This document shows positions 19,313 through 27,191 of a stretch of 39,240 nt of DNA, piece by piece. The translations under genes and the position numbers were made by a program. The DNA is taken from positions 1 to 39,240 of IMG/VR virus record IMGVR_UViG_3300036985_004977; one strand, written 5' to 3'. The notes beneath the pieces were generated by a model. The model ran no database searches. It had not been told where the DNA came from and was given only the letters and a program-made list of their open reading frames with translations. The number at the start of each line of letters is the position of its first letter. Position 1 is the first letter of the stretch. This DNA comes from a virus.

Positions 19313-20775
19313 TGGCCAGGAAAGTTCTCATTGACTTTGATCTGAACCAGACGTCGAAGATTCTCGGTGCAGCTCAGATTCACGCTCACCCTGCGTATGA
19401 TGACAATGCTCTCATCATCCAGGGGTTCAATGGTGGCTCGAGTGCAATCGCGAGATTCCTCGACGGCCCAGGATCAGTGAAGTCTGACTTCAACTCTGAC
19501 GGAACCTGGACACATTACTCAGATCACTACATGCAGATGAATGCCGTGTCGCTGAACAGCCACGGCGTCAAGCTTCTGAGTGGCCACTACGTCAATCCGC
19601 TTCTGCGTGATGCGATTCTCAGCGGATCATTCAACGGTCGTAACACTGTTGAAATCGCAGGAATCATCAACGGAACAACCGCGCAATCAGCAGCAACAGT
19701 CAGTCAGCTGAATAATGCAGTGAGTGGCGTCACGCTCCCTGGAGGCGGAGTCACGAACGATCAGATGAATACCGCAATCAGCGGTATCTACCTTCTCAGC
19801 GGAATCATTCTCCACGGCAGGCTGGGAGGGCTCAGTGGAGATGATCACGGTCTTTACGCACGTCTTGATGGTGCGCGCGCATTCACATCTCCTCAAGCCG
19901 GTGTCGCTCCTGTTGGTATCAGTGACTTCTGCACGAAGAACTACACTGACACGCAGGACTTGGTTGTCTTCAACTACTTCGCAGCCGCCGCTCAGCCGAC
20001 TGATGCAACGCTGACTGCGCTTGCTGGGTTGACAACTGCCGCGTCACAACTGACGAAGTGGACTGGCGTTGATGCAGCAACCCAGATCTCACTCGGCGCA
20101 TTCGGAGAGACTCTGATTGGAGCGGCCGACTCAGCTGCCGCAAGGTCATCGCTCGCTCTCTCAGGATTCTATCAGCCTCTTGACGCAACGCTAACTGCGC
20201 TCGCAGGCGTGTCAACTGCCACGAATCAGCTTCCATACTTCACCGGAACCGATGCAGCTTCGGTAACTCCTCTCAGTGCATCTGGCAGAGCTGTCATCTC
20301 TGGCGCAACGATAGAGGAGATCAGAAATACTCTCGACGTCCGCCACATCAAGAGGAAGGTTGCTGACGAATCAACGGCACTGAACAGTGGCTTCTTGAAT
20401 GATAATGAGCTGTTCGTCGCAGTTGCTGCGAACACCAACTACTCGATCAGAGGAAGAGTGTTCTTCGACTCGGCAGCAACCCCTGACTTCAAGTGGAAGA
20501 TCGATGGCCCGGCCTCACCAACTAGAGTTCGAGTCTTCCGTCAGTATATTCTGAACGGCGCGACTGGTTGGACTGGCGTGACGATCGATACGAACTATAC
20601 TGCCGCGATTGCGACAACAGGAACTGGAACGGCTGGCCTCGTAGATTTCGAGGTGATGCTCAACAACGGAGCTAACTCAGGTTTCGTCATCTTCCAGTGG
20701 GCACAGAATACCTCGAGCGTCTCGTCGACGACAGTTCACAAGGGCAGCTATCTTGAATGGGAAGTGAGAGAGTAG
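19312..20775 (+). CDS. tail fiber / receptor-binding-type protein
   Basis: A 487-residue protein whose ATG overlaps the upstream TAA by one base. Residues ~229-345 carry two copies of a 60-residue repeat, (P)(T/L)DATLTALAG followed by TGTDAA-like and SALAL/SASGR-like segments. This is the well-known repeat of side tail fibers of many enterobacterial and other phages (DATLTALAGL...LPYFTGTD). The N-terminal part is a beta-rich region with GFNGGSS and ARFLDG segments. The C-terminal ~150 residues form a beta domain (RRKV start; FVIFQWAQNTSSVSSTTVHKGS near the end), likely the tip. It probably binds the host receptor or forms part of the tail-tip fiber set with the giant upstream protein. Confidence 0.75.
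   Translation: MARKVLIDFDLNQTSKILGAAQIHAHPAYDDNALIIQGFNGGSSAIARFLDGPGSVKSDFNSDGTWTHYSDHYMQMNAVSLNSHGVKLLSGHYVNPLLRDAILSGSFNGRNTVEIAGIINGTTAQSAATVSQLNNAVSGVTLPGGGVTNDQMNTAISGIYLLSGIILHGRLGGLSGDDHGLYARLDGARAFTSPQAGVAPVGISDFCTKNYTDTQDLVVFNYFAAAAQPTDATLTALAGLTTAASQLTKWTGVDAATQISLGAFGETLIGAADSAAARSSLALSGFYQPLDATLTALAGVSTATNQLPYFTGTDAASVTPLSASGRAVISGATIEEIRNTLDVRHIKRKVADESTALNSGFLNDNELFVAVAANTNYSIRGRVFFDSAATPDFKWKIDGPASPTRVRVFRQYILNGATGWTGVTIDTNYTAAIATTGTGTAGLVDFEVMLNNGANSGFVIFQWAQNTSSVSSTTVHKGSYLEWEVRE
19996..20340 (+). repeat. two tandem 180-base fiber repeats
   Basis: Two in-frame units of about 60 codons begin at PTDATLTALAG (19,996) and PLDATLTALAG (20,176). They share the same order of motifs but differ at many positions. 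The second ends near 20,340, before the C-terminal domain. Confidence 0.7.
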
Positions 20776-20807
20776 TTTTTCTCTGTGAATCGCGAACGCC
20801 AATCGTA

Positions 20808-20825
20808 GCCTACGTCTAAGTAGGC
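20808..20825 (+). promoter_or_regulatory. hairpin before the unknown gene at 20,832
   Basis: GCCTAC and GTAGGC form a perfect 6-base stem with a 6-base GTCTAA loop, ending 6 bases before the ATG at 20,832. The AAGTAGG element that could act as ribosome-binding site is inside the right arm, so folding would hide it. There is no following T-run. Confidence 0.4.
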
Positions 20826-20831
20826 AGCACT

Positions 20832-21410
20832 ATGGACATCCGCACAAAGATCATTCGGAACATCACCGACCAGCTTCTTATCGCCATGCAGGCTGATGAG
20901 TTGCGCACCAAGCTCGAAGAGAAAGGACGCGACATGACTGCCACCATCGGCAGGATGAGCATCCTGTCGGAGATGTTCGAAGAGGAGACTGGCAAGAATC
21001 TTCAGGCCGCGCTCAACACCGATCCTCAATGGAAGGGTGTGATTGATGACGCGCAGAAGAAGGCGCAAGCACTCTTCGCTGCATCGAGTCGACCGAGTGT
21101 CGCCGCTGCGCTTGATCAGGTCAATGCTGTGGCTACGAAGCCGCCAGTGCTGACCGCGAAGCCTACCAAGGTCGCTGAGCCGCATGCCAAGGCACCGCCG
21201 GTGATTGAACTTGGTGAAGACATCGAGTTCCAGTCAGAGGAGGACGCACTTGTTTCTGCGCAAGAGTCGGCGCAAGTAAACAAGGCAAGCAATAAGGCAC
21301 AACTCAATGATCGGAACAATCCGATCAAGATTGTGATTGATGACAACCCACATGAGCCGCCTCCAGGAACGAGGCGGACCGAGATTGGCGATGACGATGA
21401 TGGCGGATGA
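20832..21410 (+). CDS. hypothetical acidic-tailed protein
   Basis: I do not recognise this 192-residue protein. It has a helical N-terminal half (NITDQLLIAMQADELRTKLEEKG, then a further helix over EMFEEETGKNLQAALN). A low-complexity Pro/Ala/Lys stretch (residues ~95-125) follows, and then an acidic C-terminus ending in GDDDDGG. The acidic tail and flexible linker resemble scaffolding or DNA-processing accessory proteins, but nothing specific can be claimed. It sits between the tail module and the SF2 helicase and overlaps the helicase start by about 20 bases. Confidence 0.6.
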   Translation: MDIRTKIIRNITDQLLIAMQADELRTKLEEKGRDMTATIGRMSILSEMFEEETGKNLQAALNTDPQWKGVIDDAQKKAQALFAASSRPSVAAALDQVNAVATKPPVLTAKPTKVAEPHAKAPPVIELGEDIEFQSEEDALVSAQESAQVNKASNKAQLNDRNNPIKIVIDDNPHEPPPGTRRTEIGDDDDGG

Positions 21411-22842
21411 CAAGAACGTAGTAGTTGGAGTCATCGATCGCGTGCTGAGGCTCAAGAGGGATACTCTTGGGCCTCAACTGCTTTCTGACCTCCGTAATCG
21501 TTTGACGCGCAACAACCCCGCGTTCATGATGATGCAGCGGATGAGGGAAAAGAACCCTGCGAAATACCGCTACGTCAGCATGCCGCCCGCGACCATCACC
21601 AGTATCGCCGAGGATGCAGATACGGTGATGATCCCAAGAGGGTTCAAAAACGAGTTCCTTGAGTTGGCCGAGAGGCACAACCATACGGTGAAGTTCTTTG
21701 ATGAAACAATCGCATTCGACCGTGACCCAGCCATTGCTCTGAGCGGTGAACTCGAGCTGAAGCGATACCAGAGGCGCGGCCTGAGCACAATGGTGATGAA
21801 GAGCTGCGGCATCTTGATCGCACCATGCGGCGGCGGCAAGACTGTGACCGGCATTGCAATCATCACCACACTGAAGCAGCCGACCTTGGTCCTCGTTCAC
21901 ACGAATGACCTATTGACACAGTGGTGCGAGGAACTGCGGATCAAGGCCTCATTGCCCTCCGTGCCCGGCCAGTGGGCCGGTGGTGCTAGACAGCGAGAGA
22001 CGGTAACTGTCGCCACGATACAAACACTGATCCGGATGCCCGTGCCCAAACTGGTAGAGTTCCTCGACCACTTCGGATGCGTTATCCTTGACGAAGCTCA
22101 CCACTGCCCAGCCGACACTTTCATGTCGGTGATGAACCTTTGCGCGGCGCGATATCGGTTCGGACTGACCGCAACGCCGAAGAGGAAGGATGGGCTCGAG
22201 TTCCTGATGTTCGACACCATCGGACCCATCGTCGCTGAAATCACTGACAGTGATCTCGCTGGTGAAGGTAGGTCGCAGTCATGCATTGTGCATGAAGTGT
22301 TCACAACTTTCTACACGCGGCACACAGCTGACCAATGGACGTATCTTCTGTCTGAGCTGATTGCTGACAAGGACCGAAACAATCTGATTGTCAAGAACGT
22401 TCTGTCAGACTGGAAGGGAGGTCAGTTCCCGCTCGTGATCACAGATAGAGTCTCACACTGCTACGCGCTGCGGGACATGCTGGCTGCGAATGGGATGAGC
22501 GCATCCGTGCTCGCTGGAGATGTTGATAAGCTCGCACGCAAGAGGATCGTCGACGACGCTCGACTTGGTCGTATTGACGCAATCATCGCAACCAAGGTAG
22601 CAGACGAGGGTCTCGATATCCCGAATCTCTCATCCATCCACATGGTGTCTCCGACATCGAATGAGGCGCGCGTTCAACAGCGCATTGGTCGGATCAGGCG
22701 ACCCGTGGAAGGTAAGGTAAGCAGAGTTTATGATTACGTTGATTCCCGAGTTTCCTGCTGCTCTAGGATGGCACAGGACAGAAGGCGTCTCTACAAGCGG
22801 TGGAACTTCACGTTTGAACAACCGCCACGACGTGAAATCTAG
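21391..22842 (+). CDS. SF2 DNA helicase (UvsW/XPB-like)
   Basis: The core is unmistakable: a Q-like RYQRRG segment, motif I PCGGGKT (Lys 150), motif II DEAH (234-237), motif III TATP (260-263) and motif VI QRIGRIRRP (from 430), spanning both RecA-like lobes. The family, which includes T4 UvsW and RAD25/XPB, translocates on duplex or branched DNA and remodels forks and Holliday junctions. The start is uncertain. The frame is open from a TTG at 21,337, but ATGs at 21,391, 21,397 and 21,400 are more likely given only ~20 bases of overlap with the previous gene and a GAGATT upstream. Length from 21,391 is 483 residues. It is the last gene before a strong terminator and fits with the RecA- and RuvC-like genes downstream. 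Confidence 0.85.
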   Translation: MTMMADDKNVVVGVIDRVLRLKRDTLGPQLLSDLRNRLTRNNPAFMMMQRMREKNPAKYRYVSMPPATITSIAEDADTVMIPRGFKNEFLELAERHNHTVKFFDETIAFDRDPAIALSGELELKRYQRRGLSTMVMKSCGILIAPCGGGKTVTGIAIITTLKQPTLVLVHTNDLLTQWCEELRIKASLPSVPGQWAGGARQRETVTVATIQTLIRMPVPKLVEFLDHFGCVILDEAHHCPADTFMSVMNLCAARYRFGLTATPKRKDGLEFLMFDTIGPIVAEITDSDLAGEGRSQSCIVHEVFTTFYTRHTADQWTYLLSELIADKDRNNLIVKNVLSDWKGGQFPLVITDRVSHCYALRDMLAANGMSASVLAGDVDKLARKRIVDDARLGRIDAIIATKVADEGLDIPNLSSIHMVSPTSNEARVQQRIGRIRRPVEGKVSRVYDYVDSRVSCCSRMAQDRRRLYKRWNFTFEQPPRREI

Positions 22843-22915
22843 GACCGCAAAAAAAAAGTTGGGGAACCTTGTATTCATCGTCGCTCCTTCTCATATATCA
22901 TAACACTATTAGAAT

Positions 22916-22955
22916 AACCCTGAACCGAACCTGAGTGGTTTGTTCAGGGTTTTTT
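22916..22955 (+). terminator. rho-independent terminator after the helicase gene
   Basis: AACCCTGAAC (22,916-22,925) pairs perfectly with GTTCAGGGTT (22,942-22,951), and an inner stem (CGAACC with GGTTTG, one G-U pair) can form inside it by bulging one C. The stem is followed by a T-run (22,950-22,955, then GTTTT). The T-run lies only on the rightward side, so it stops transcription coming from the tail/helicase block. Confidence 0.85.
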
Positions 22956-22981
22956 GTTTTCAACTGGTGTTAGCCAAGCAA

Positions 22982-23005
22982 CTAGCTTTTGAAGCTATCA
23001 GCTAG
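22982..23005. repeat. nested alternative hairpins
   Basis: TAGCTT (22,983-22,988) and AAGCTA (22,992-22,997) form a perfect 6-base stem with a 3-base loop. CTAGCT (22,982-22,987) can instead pair with AGCTAG (23,000-23,005). The two folds exclude each other. They follow the terminator directly. Confidence 0.5.
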
Positions 23006-23020
23006 AGGCTACCAACAGTC

Positions 23021-23035
23021 AGAATCAAAGATTCT
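23021..23035. repeat. perfect short hairpin
   Basis: AGAATC and GATTCT form a perfect 6-base stem around an AAA loop. It sits between the nested hairpins and the tandem heptamers in the same non-coding region. No T-run of terminator type follows on either strand. Confidence 0.45.
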
Positions 23036-23045
23036 TCCTTCTACC

Positions 23046-23073
23046 GCGTTCCGCGTTCCGCGGTCCGCGGTCA
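23046..23073. repeat. four tandem heptamers (iteron-like)
   Basis: GCGTTCC, GCGTTCC, GCGGTCC and GCGGTCA follow each other without gaps. ACCGCG at 23,043-23,048 is also the inverse complement of CGCGGT found in the third and fourth units, so the repeat can fold as well. Short tandem units of this kind are typical of initiator-binding iterons or of a regulator's operators. Confidence 0.55.
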
Positions 23074-23160
23074 TTACAGACAGAGCTTCTCCAGTTCTCG
23101 CTTCACTAGGCGAGGGCTGCTTGACCGCTTGATTGGTGTATGCGACCCGTAGGTGGCTGT

Positions 23161-23889
23161 ATGCGAACCTACAAGGTCAAGGATCTCTACATCGAGGCAG
23201 AAAGCCTTGAGCTAGCTGAGCGAATCGCAGCTGAGATCGAGAAGAGTGCATCAGAAAGAATGCTGATCACTCGCTATGGGGATGGAACCTTCAAGCTGAC
23301 TGAGCTGCCTGAAGGAACGACGATGCAAGTCTGGGCAAAGTCCAAGAGTTCGATCAGTTACGCTGGCATGTCATCTAGCGGCACTGGATGTAAGATCATC
23401 CAATCGGCGTTGGAGAACTGTGGTGTGACTCTGAGCCAACGTGAGAAACTCAGAAGGGCAGTCAACAGTAGCAGAGCTGTCGTTAAGGGCGAAGCCCAGA
23501 AAGCTGATGTCGATCGACTTGAGTCGACGATACCAAAGGTCGCTAGGCTGCTCTACGATCAAGTCATGGACCGCATCGATACCTCAAATCTATCGCACAA
23601 GCTGGAGATCATCAATCTTCTCGATGAGGTAGAAGTCAAGGAAATCAAGGAACAACATTGGATTCCGCTCCTGACTTGGTTTCGCGATAAGGTCATCAAA
23701 GATGAGGAATCGCTTCCAACTGAAAAGCGGCAGACTTTCTATATGCTGCGCAAGTCGTTCGCTACAGCCGCCGCTCGTATTGTGAAGCAGAACATCAGGA
23801 ACGCAAACACAATGAAACTTGTGGCGACTGATCGTAATCATGACTCTGACTTCTGGGCCAAGTATGCAAAGAAACTGGAAGGAAGCTGA
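23161..23889 (+). CDS. hypothetical replication-block protein
   Basis: I do not recognise this protein. The start at ATG 23,161 is chosen over ATG 23,140 because AGGTGG lies just upstream of it. The 242-residue product begins with a strand-helix-strand unit (TYKVKDLYIEAESLELAERIAAEIEK). A helical, charged C-terminal two thirds follows, with NLLDEVEVKEIKEQHWIPLLTWF and basic SFATAAARIVKQNIRN segments. It is the first gene after the candidate control region and directly precedes the helicase loader, so it may be an initiator or replication accessory protein. That is inference from position; no HTH or nuclease motif is evident. Confidence 0.65.
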   Translation: MRTYKVKDLYIEAESLELAERIAAEIEKSASERMLITRYGDGTFKLTELPEGTTMQVWAKSKSSISYAGMSSSGTGCKIIQSALENCGVTLSQREKLRRAVNSSRAVVKGEAQKADVDRLESTIPKVARLLYDQVMDRIDTSNLSHKLEIINLLDEVEVKEIKEQHWIPLLTWFRDKVIKDEESLPTEKRQTFYMLRKSFATAAARIVKQNIRNANTMKLVATDRNHDSDFWAKYAKKLEGS

Positions 23890-24706
23890 TGAGCTTGCTA
23901 GAGCGAAACACCCTGGGTTCGATGATCAACAGCTTGCACTCGCCACTGCGTTCTATGAACGATGCTATGACTGGGCCTGCCGAAACTGTGGCAACACTGG
24001 CGTAGTTCTGAAGCTCAAAGATGGATCACTCAGAACCTCTGAGTGTATGTGCAGAACGATTCGTGCAAGGAGTCTTAATCGCGAGAAGCTGATTAAAGAC
24101 TCGGGCGTTCCTTTTAGATACCAATCCGCGAAAGTCGTTGACTGGAAGAATCCAGGGCGCACGCCAAGCGAGGTTGTAGCGAATAATGATAGCGTCCGCG
24201 TTGTTCAGGAATACTGCAACAAGATCAAGACCATGGTGAAGAAAGGATATGGGATCTATCTCACCGGTCCCAACGGAGTCGGCAAGACCTTTCTGGCTTG
24301 TGCCGTCGCTATCACAGCGGCGAGTTCAGGGGTTGACGTCAAGTATTACAGGATGTCGTCGATCATCAGCACGCAGATGAATGGCTGGTTCGAAGAGGAG
24401 GCGAAGCTTGCAGCTCACGGAATTCGTAGCGCGAGCATTCTCATCATCGATGACCTCGACAAGGTCTACAAGACGAAGACTGGTGTCGAAACTGTCATCT
24501 TTGACAACCTGTTGCGTGAACGTCTTCAGGAGAACCGCCCATGTATCTTCACCAGCAACCGAACGATCGACGATGCAGCTGATGACTTTGGGCCCCACAT
24601 TCACAGCATGCTGAAGGAACACTGCGCCGAGGTTGTGATCCTTGGTTCTGATTACCGGGCCAACTTCTCTACCGAAGTCAGGAGGAAGATCATCAATGGC
24701 GATTGA
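23864..24706 (+). CDS. DnaC/IstB-like AAA+ helicase loader
   Basis: An AAA+ ATPase of 280 residues from ATG 23,864; the frame extends to a TTG at 23,819, but neither start has a good ribosome-binding site. Walker A is GPNGVGKTF (residues 135-143) and Walker B is ILIIDDLDK (Asp 196-197). TSNR near residue 225 fits sensor 1 and ANFSTEVRRK near the end fits a terminal Arg element. The N-terminus has CRNCGNTG and CMC (Cys 39, 42, 61, 63), a zinc-ribbon often seen in phage DnaC-type loaders. The expected role is to load the DnaB-like helicase encoded next, with which it overlaps by 11 bases after an AGGAGG site. Confidence 0.8.
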   Translation: MQRNWKEADELARAKHPGFDDQQLALATAFYERCYDWACRNCGNTGVVLKLKDGSLRTSECMCRTIRARSLNREKLIKDSGVPFRYQSAKVVDWKNPGRTPSEVVANNDSVRVVQEYCNKIKTMVKKGYGIYLTGPNGVGKTFLACAVAITAASSGVDVKYYRMSSIISTQMNGWFEEEAKLAAHGIRSASILIIDDLDKVYKTKTGVETVIFDNLLRERLQENRPCIFTSNRTIDDAADDFGPHIHSMLKEHCAEVVILGSDYRANFSTEVRRKIINGD

Positions 24707-26069
24707 CGGCATCGCCCTTGAACAGACTGTCCTTGGCCATGCTCTGAACGACAGTGCATGCTACCAGCTCTTCATCAGTGACGTTCAGTGGAAGGACTTT
24801 GGCGCACAGAATCATCAGGTAATCGCATTCTGCCTTCAGCGGATGGGCGCGATTGGCATCCAGCGTCCTGATGAAGATACGTTCCAACTCGTCGTCGATC
24901 TCTTCCCAGGCGAGGAGAAAGACTACGGCGGCGCTGAGTATCTGAGAGAGTTGCGCGCCGCCTTTGCTGAGCCAACCCAGAACTACCAGTCATTCGTAGA
25001 GCGGCTCAAGCTACAGGCTGCGAAGATCAGAATCAGTGAGTCACACGTCAAGGACTTGCTGCGCATCTGCAACGATCCGAAGACTGGTGCGACCGATCTT
25101 CGCAATGTCCTGAACGGCTTGCACGAAGATGTCGAGCGTGCGAACTCGAGTAGCTTCCAGTTCAAGGATTCGACTGAGCTTGGCACTGAGTATCTTACCT
25201 ACATTGAGTCAAGGAAGAGCTTCCAGTTCTACACGACTGGGTTCGCCGAGCTTGATGGATTGCTAGCTGAGGGGTTCGCACCAAAGCAGATCACCGTCAT
25301 GGCTGGCTTCACCGGCATGGCGAAGTCAACTGTGGCCATCAACATGGCGCACAGGATCGCAGTCAAGGGGATTGGCACAGCCGTGTTCAGCATGGAGTCA
25401 ACCGACATGTCCATGATGGACAAGCTGGTGTCCACGCTGACGCAGATTCCTCTGAGGCGGCTGAAGAAGGAAGTAGCAGAGCTGACTGATCAAGAGAAGG
25501 GAAACATCCAGTCGGCCATCAATCAGATTGCCAAGGTTCCGATCCTCATCAACGACCAAGCGAGCATGAGTGTCGACGGCATGCTCTACCAACTTCAGTC
25601 AGCTCGTAGGCGAGGTTACGATCCGAAAGTGGTGTTCATCGATCTGTTCGGCAAGATCGAAGATGTCGACACCGGCGACAATCTCGCCTCGAGGATCCAG
25701 AAGGAAATGAAGCGAATGCGCGTGCTCGCGAAGACGCTCGACATTCACTTCGTTTGTGTAGTGCAGATCGGCAGGCAAGGCTTCGGGCGACAGCGCGGCG
25801 GTAGAATCAAGAGGCCAACGCTGATTGATATCAAGAACGCGAACGCCTACGCCGAGGAAGCGAACCTAGTTCTCCTCCTTCACCGAAACAAATACTACCT
25901 GCCTGACCTCCCAGATGATATCCTGGAGATCGACGTAGCCAAGCAGCGCGATGGTGAATCGAACACACGCGCCTTCTTCGAGATCTTCCCTGATAGATCG
26001 ACTATCATGGACACAGACAAGAGGCCGCACGACTTCCTTCAGCAAGAGGATGGTCAGAATGGCGATTGA
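24696..26069 (+). CDS. dnaB: DnaB-like replicative helicase
   Basis: I start at ATG 24,696, seven to ten bases after AGGAGG; the frame is open back to a TTG at 24,642 without such a site. The 457-residue protein has the DnaB layout: an N-terminal helical domain with EQTVLGHALND (the E..VLG pattern of DnaB), a linker, and a RecA-fold domain beginning TTGFAELDGLL. Walker A reads GFTGMAKST, with Ala 209 where the glycine before the catalytic Lys 210 is normal. Walker B is KVVFIDLFGKI, followed by VVQIGRQGFGR (the DnaB H4-type QLNR region, altered) and IKNANAYAEEANLVLLLHR (compare IEQDADVVxFIYR). It should form the fork hexamer with the adjacent loader and primase. Confidence 0.85.
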   Translation: MAIDGIALEQTVLGHALNDSACYQLFISDVQWKDFGAQNHQVIAFCLQRMGAIGIQRPDEDTFQLVVDLFPGEEKDYGGAEYLRELRAAFAEPTQNYQSFVERLKLQAAKIRISESHVKDLLRICNDPKTGATDLRNVLNGLHEDVERANSSSFQFKDSTELGTEYLTYIESRKSFQFYTTGFAELDGLLAEGFAPKQITVMAGFTGMAKSTVAINMAHRIAVKGIGTAVFSMESTDMSMMDKLVSTLTQIPLRRLKKEVAELTDQEKGNIQSAINQIAKVPILINDQASMSVDGMLYQLQSARRRGYDPKVVFIDLFGKIEDVDTGDNLASRIQKEMKRMRVLAKTLDIHFVCVVQIGRQGFGRQRGGRIKRPTLIDIKNANAYAEEANLVLLLHRNKYYLPDLPDDILEIDVAKQRDGESNTRAFFEIFPDRSTIMDTDKRPHDFLQQEDGQNGD

Positions 26070-27117
26070 TGTCGGCGTGCTTCTCCAAAAGGCTGATTGC
26101 GGTGAGGTTATCACCAAGCTGGGAATCAGGTTTGAGAAGAAGAAGTCGAAGCGAGGGCATGAGCTATACTTCGCTTGCCCGACGAACAACCATACTGATG
26201 ATGCGTTGAAGCTGCGGTGTAGCGTAGCTGAGGCAGGTCGCTACAAGGGTCACTTCTACTGCTGGGCATGTGGCTTTCATGGCAACTTGATTCATCTGAT
26301 CAAGTTCATGACTGGCTGCGGCTTCATGGATGCGGTTCGGTTCCTTGAATCTGATTATGGTTCAGGAACACTGGTCGGCACAGATGCTTTGAAGTTCAGG
26401 CTGAAGATGCAGAAGCCTGAGCGACCTGTCAAGTCTGAGCGTGAGTTCAGTTTGCCTGATGACTACACTCCGATCCTTGAATCAGATATGGTCGAGGCGA
26501 AGAATGCGATTACGTGGCTGACGACAGAAAGACACATCAGCCATGATGCGATGGCACGCTTTCAGATAGGCGTGTGCGTTCATGCACAGATCGGATTCTG
26601 CGTAGTGTTGCCAGTCATCTTTGAAGGGAAGATCAGGAGTGTGTTCTACGCTCAGCCATTCAAGGGAGGGCTGAAGAGGTATCCACCAGACTCCCCACAA
26701 GGAGAGATTCTCTACAACCACGACAACTGCGTGATCAGTAAGTCATGCATCGTGGTTGAGTCAATCCTCGATGTCGTGAAGATCTGGTCCGTGACTGAGC
26801 TTGATACTGCTGCATGCTTCACAAACATGATCAGCGCCAACCAACTCAAGCTCCTGAATAGATTTGAATTCCATGGAGTCATGCCAGATCTCGACGGTCA
26901 CCGTGGCTGGGACCTCGTTGAGCGAATGGTTCCGACCACTGGCAAAGGGCTCATGCTCTACTTCGTTCCGCTAGGGAAAGACCCTGGCGACTGCACGCCG
27001 GACGAGATCGTCCACACTCTTGAGAACGGGGTGAAGTATTCCGATTACGAGTTCGCTCAGATGCACACTGGAACTGCGCCACGGAATAATGTGGTGACGC
27101 GGGTGTTGAAGAGGTAG
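26059..27117 (+). CDS. DnaG-like primase (CHC2 zinc finger plus TOPRIM)
   Basis: The start at ATG 26,059 has AAGAGG nine bases upstream and overlaps the helicase stop by 11 bases, using the same ATGGCGATTGA sequence as the previous junction. The 352-residue protein has a CHC2-type zinc site (Cys 40, His 45, Cys 68, Cys 71; CPTNNH and CWACGFHGN). It then has a core with a TOPRIM fold: VVES with Glu 234, and MPDLDGHRGW with Asp 277 and Asp 279. TOPRIM normally has EG, but here it is ES. It lacks a C-terminal helicase-binding domain of the E. coli kind. It should make RNA primers for the split polymerase. A T-rich stretch follows its stop. Confidence 0.8.
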   Translation: MAIDVGVLLQKADCGEVITKLGIRFEKKKSKRGHELYFACPTNNHTDDALKLRCSVAEAGRYKGHFYCWACGFHGNLIHLIKFMTGCGFMDAVRFLESDYGSGTLVGTDALKFRLKMQKPERPVKSEREFSLPDDYTPILESDMVEAKNAITWLTTERHISHDAMARFQIGVCVHAQIGFCVVLPVIFEGKIRSVFYAQPFKGGLKRYPPDSPQGEILYNHDNCVISKSCIVVESILDVVKIWSVTELDTAACFTNMISANQLKLLNRFEFHGVMPDLDGHRGWDLVERMVPTTGKGLMLYFVPLGKDPGDCTPDEIVHTLENGVKYSDYEFAQMHTGTAPRNNVVTRVLKR

Positions 27118-27124
27118 TTTTTAT

Positions 27125-27152
27125 TTGCTTTGTGCCGCGCCTTGTGTATTGT
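27125..27152 (+). promoter_or_regulatory. possible sigma70-type promoter before the sigma-like gene
   Basis: TTGCTT (27,125-27,130) and TATTGT (27,147-27,152) are 16 bases apart, in the 74-base gap upstream of the sigma-factor-like gene. A GCGCC/GGCGC inverted repeat spans the same gap. Matches to consensus are partial (3 of 6 and 4 of 6), so this is tentative. Confidence 0.3.
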
Positions 27153-27191
27153 TTGGCGCAACGCCGTAGGTCCCAGGCGTGAGAGAAAACC

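Larger units (their letters stand above)
22843..23160. other. 318-base non-coding region: terminator, hairpins, iteron-like repeats
   Basis: This is the only gap over 300 bases. In order it holds: a 9-A run (22,849-22,857); an AT-rich patch (about 22,890-22,916); the terminator (22,916-22,955); nested hairpins at 22,982-23,005; a hairpin at 23,021-23,035; four tandem heptamers at 23,046-23,073; a 5-base-stem hairpin at 23,097-23,114; and a repeated GTATGCGA at 23,138 and 23,159, the second containing the next start codon. No open frame of note and no tRNA fold is seen. It is a candidate replication origin or control region between the late/helicase block and the replication block. Confidence 0.6.

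Noticed and set aside
20762-20785. Terminator after the tail-fiber gene (GAGAGA...TCTCT)
   Set aside because: The T-run lies in the loop and not after the stem; no T-run follows it.
22866-22901. TTGTAT...TATATC promoter in the AT-rich patch
   Set aside because: Spacing is 19 or more bases, and the terminator immediately downstream would stop the transcript.
23121-23149. TTGACC as a -35 promoter box before the 23,161 gene
   Set aside because: No -10-like hexamer is present at 16-18 bases downstream.
24642-24695. Earlier TTG start for the DnaB-like helicase
   Set aside because: It overlaps the loader gene by 65 bases and lacks a ribosome-binding site, whereas ATG 24,696 follows AGGAGG.
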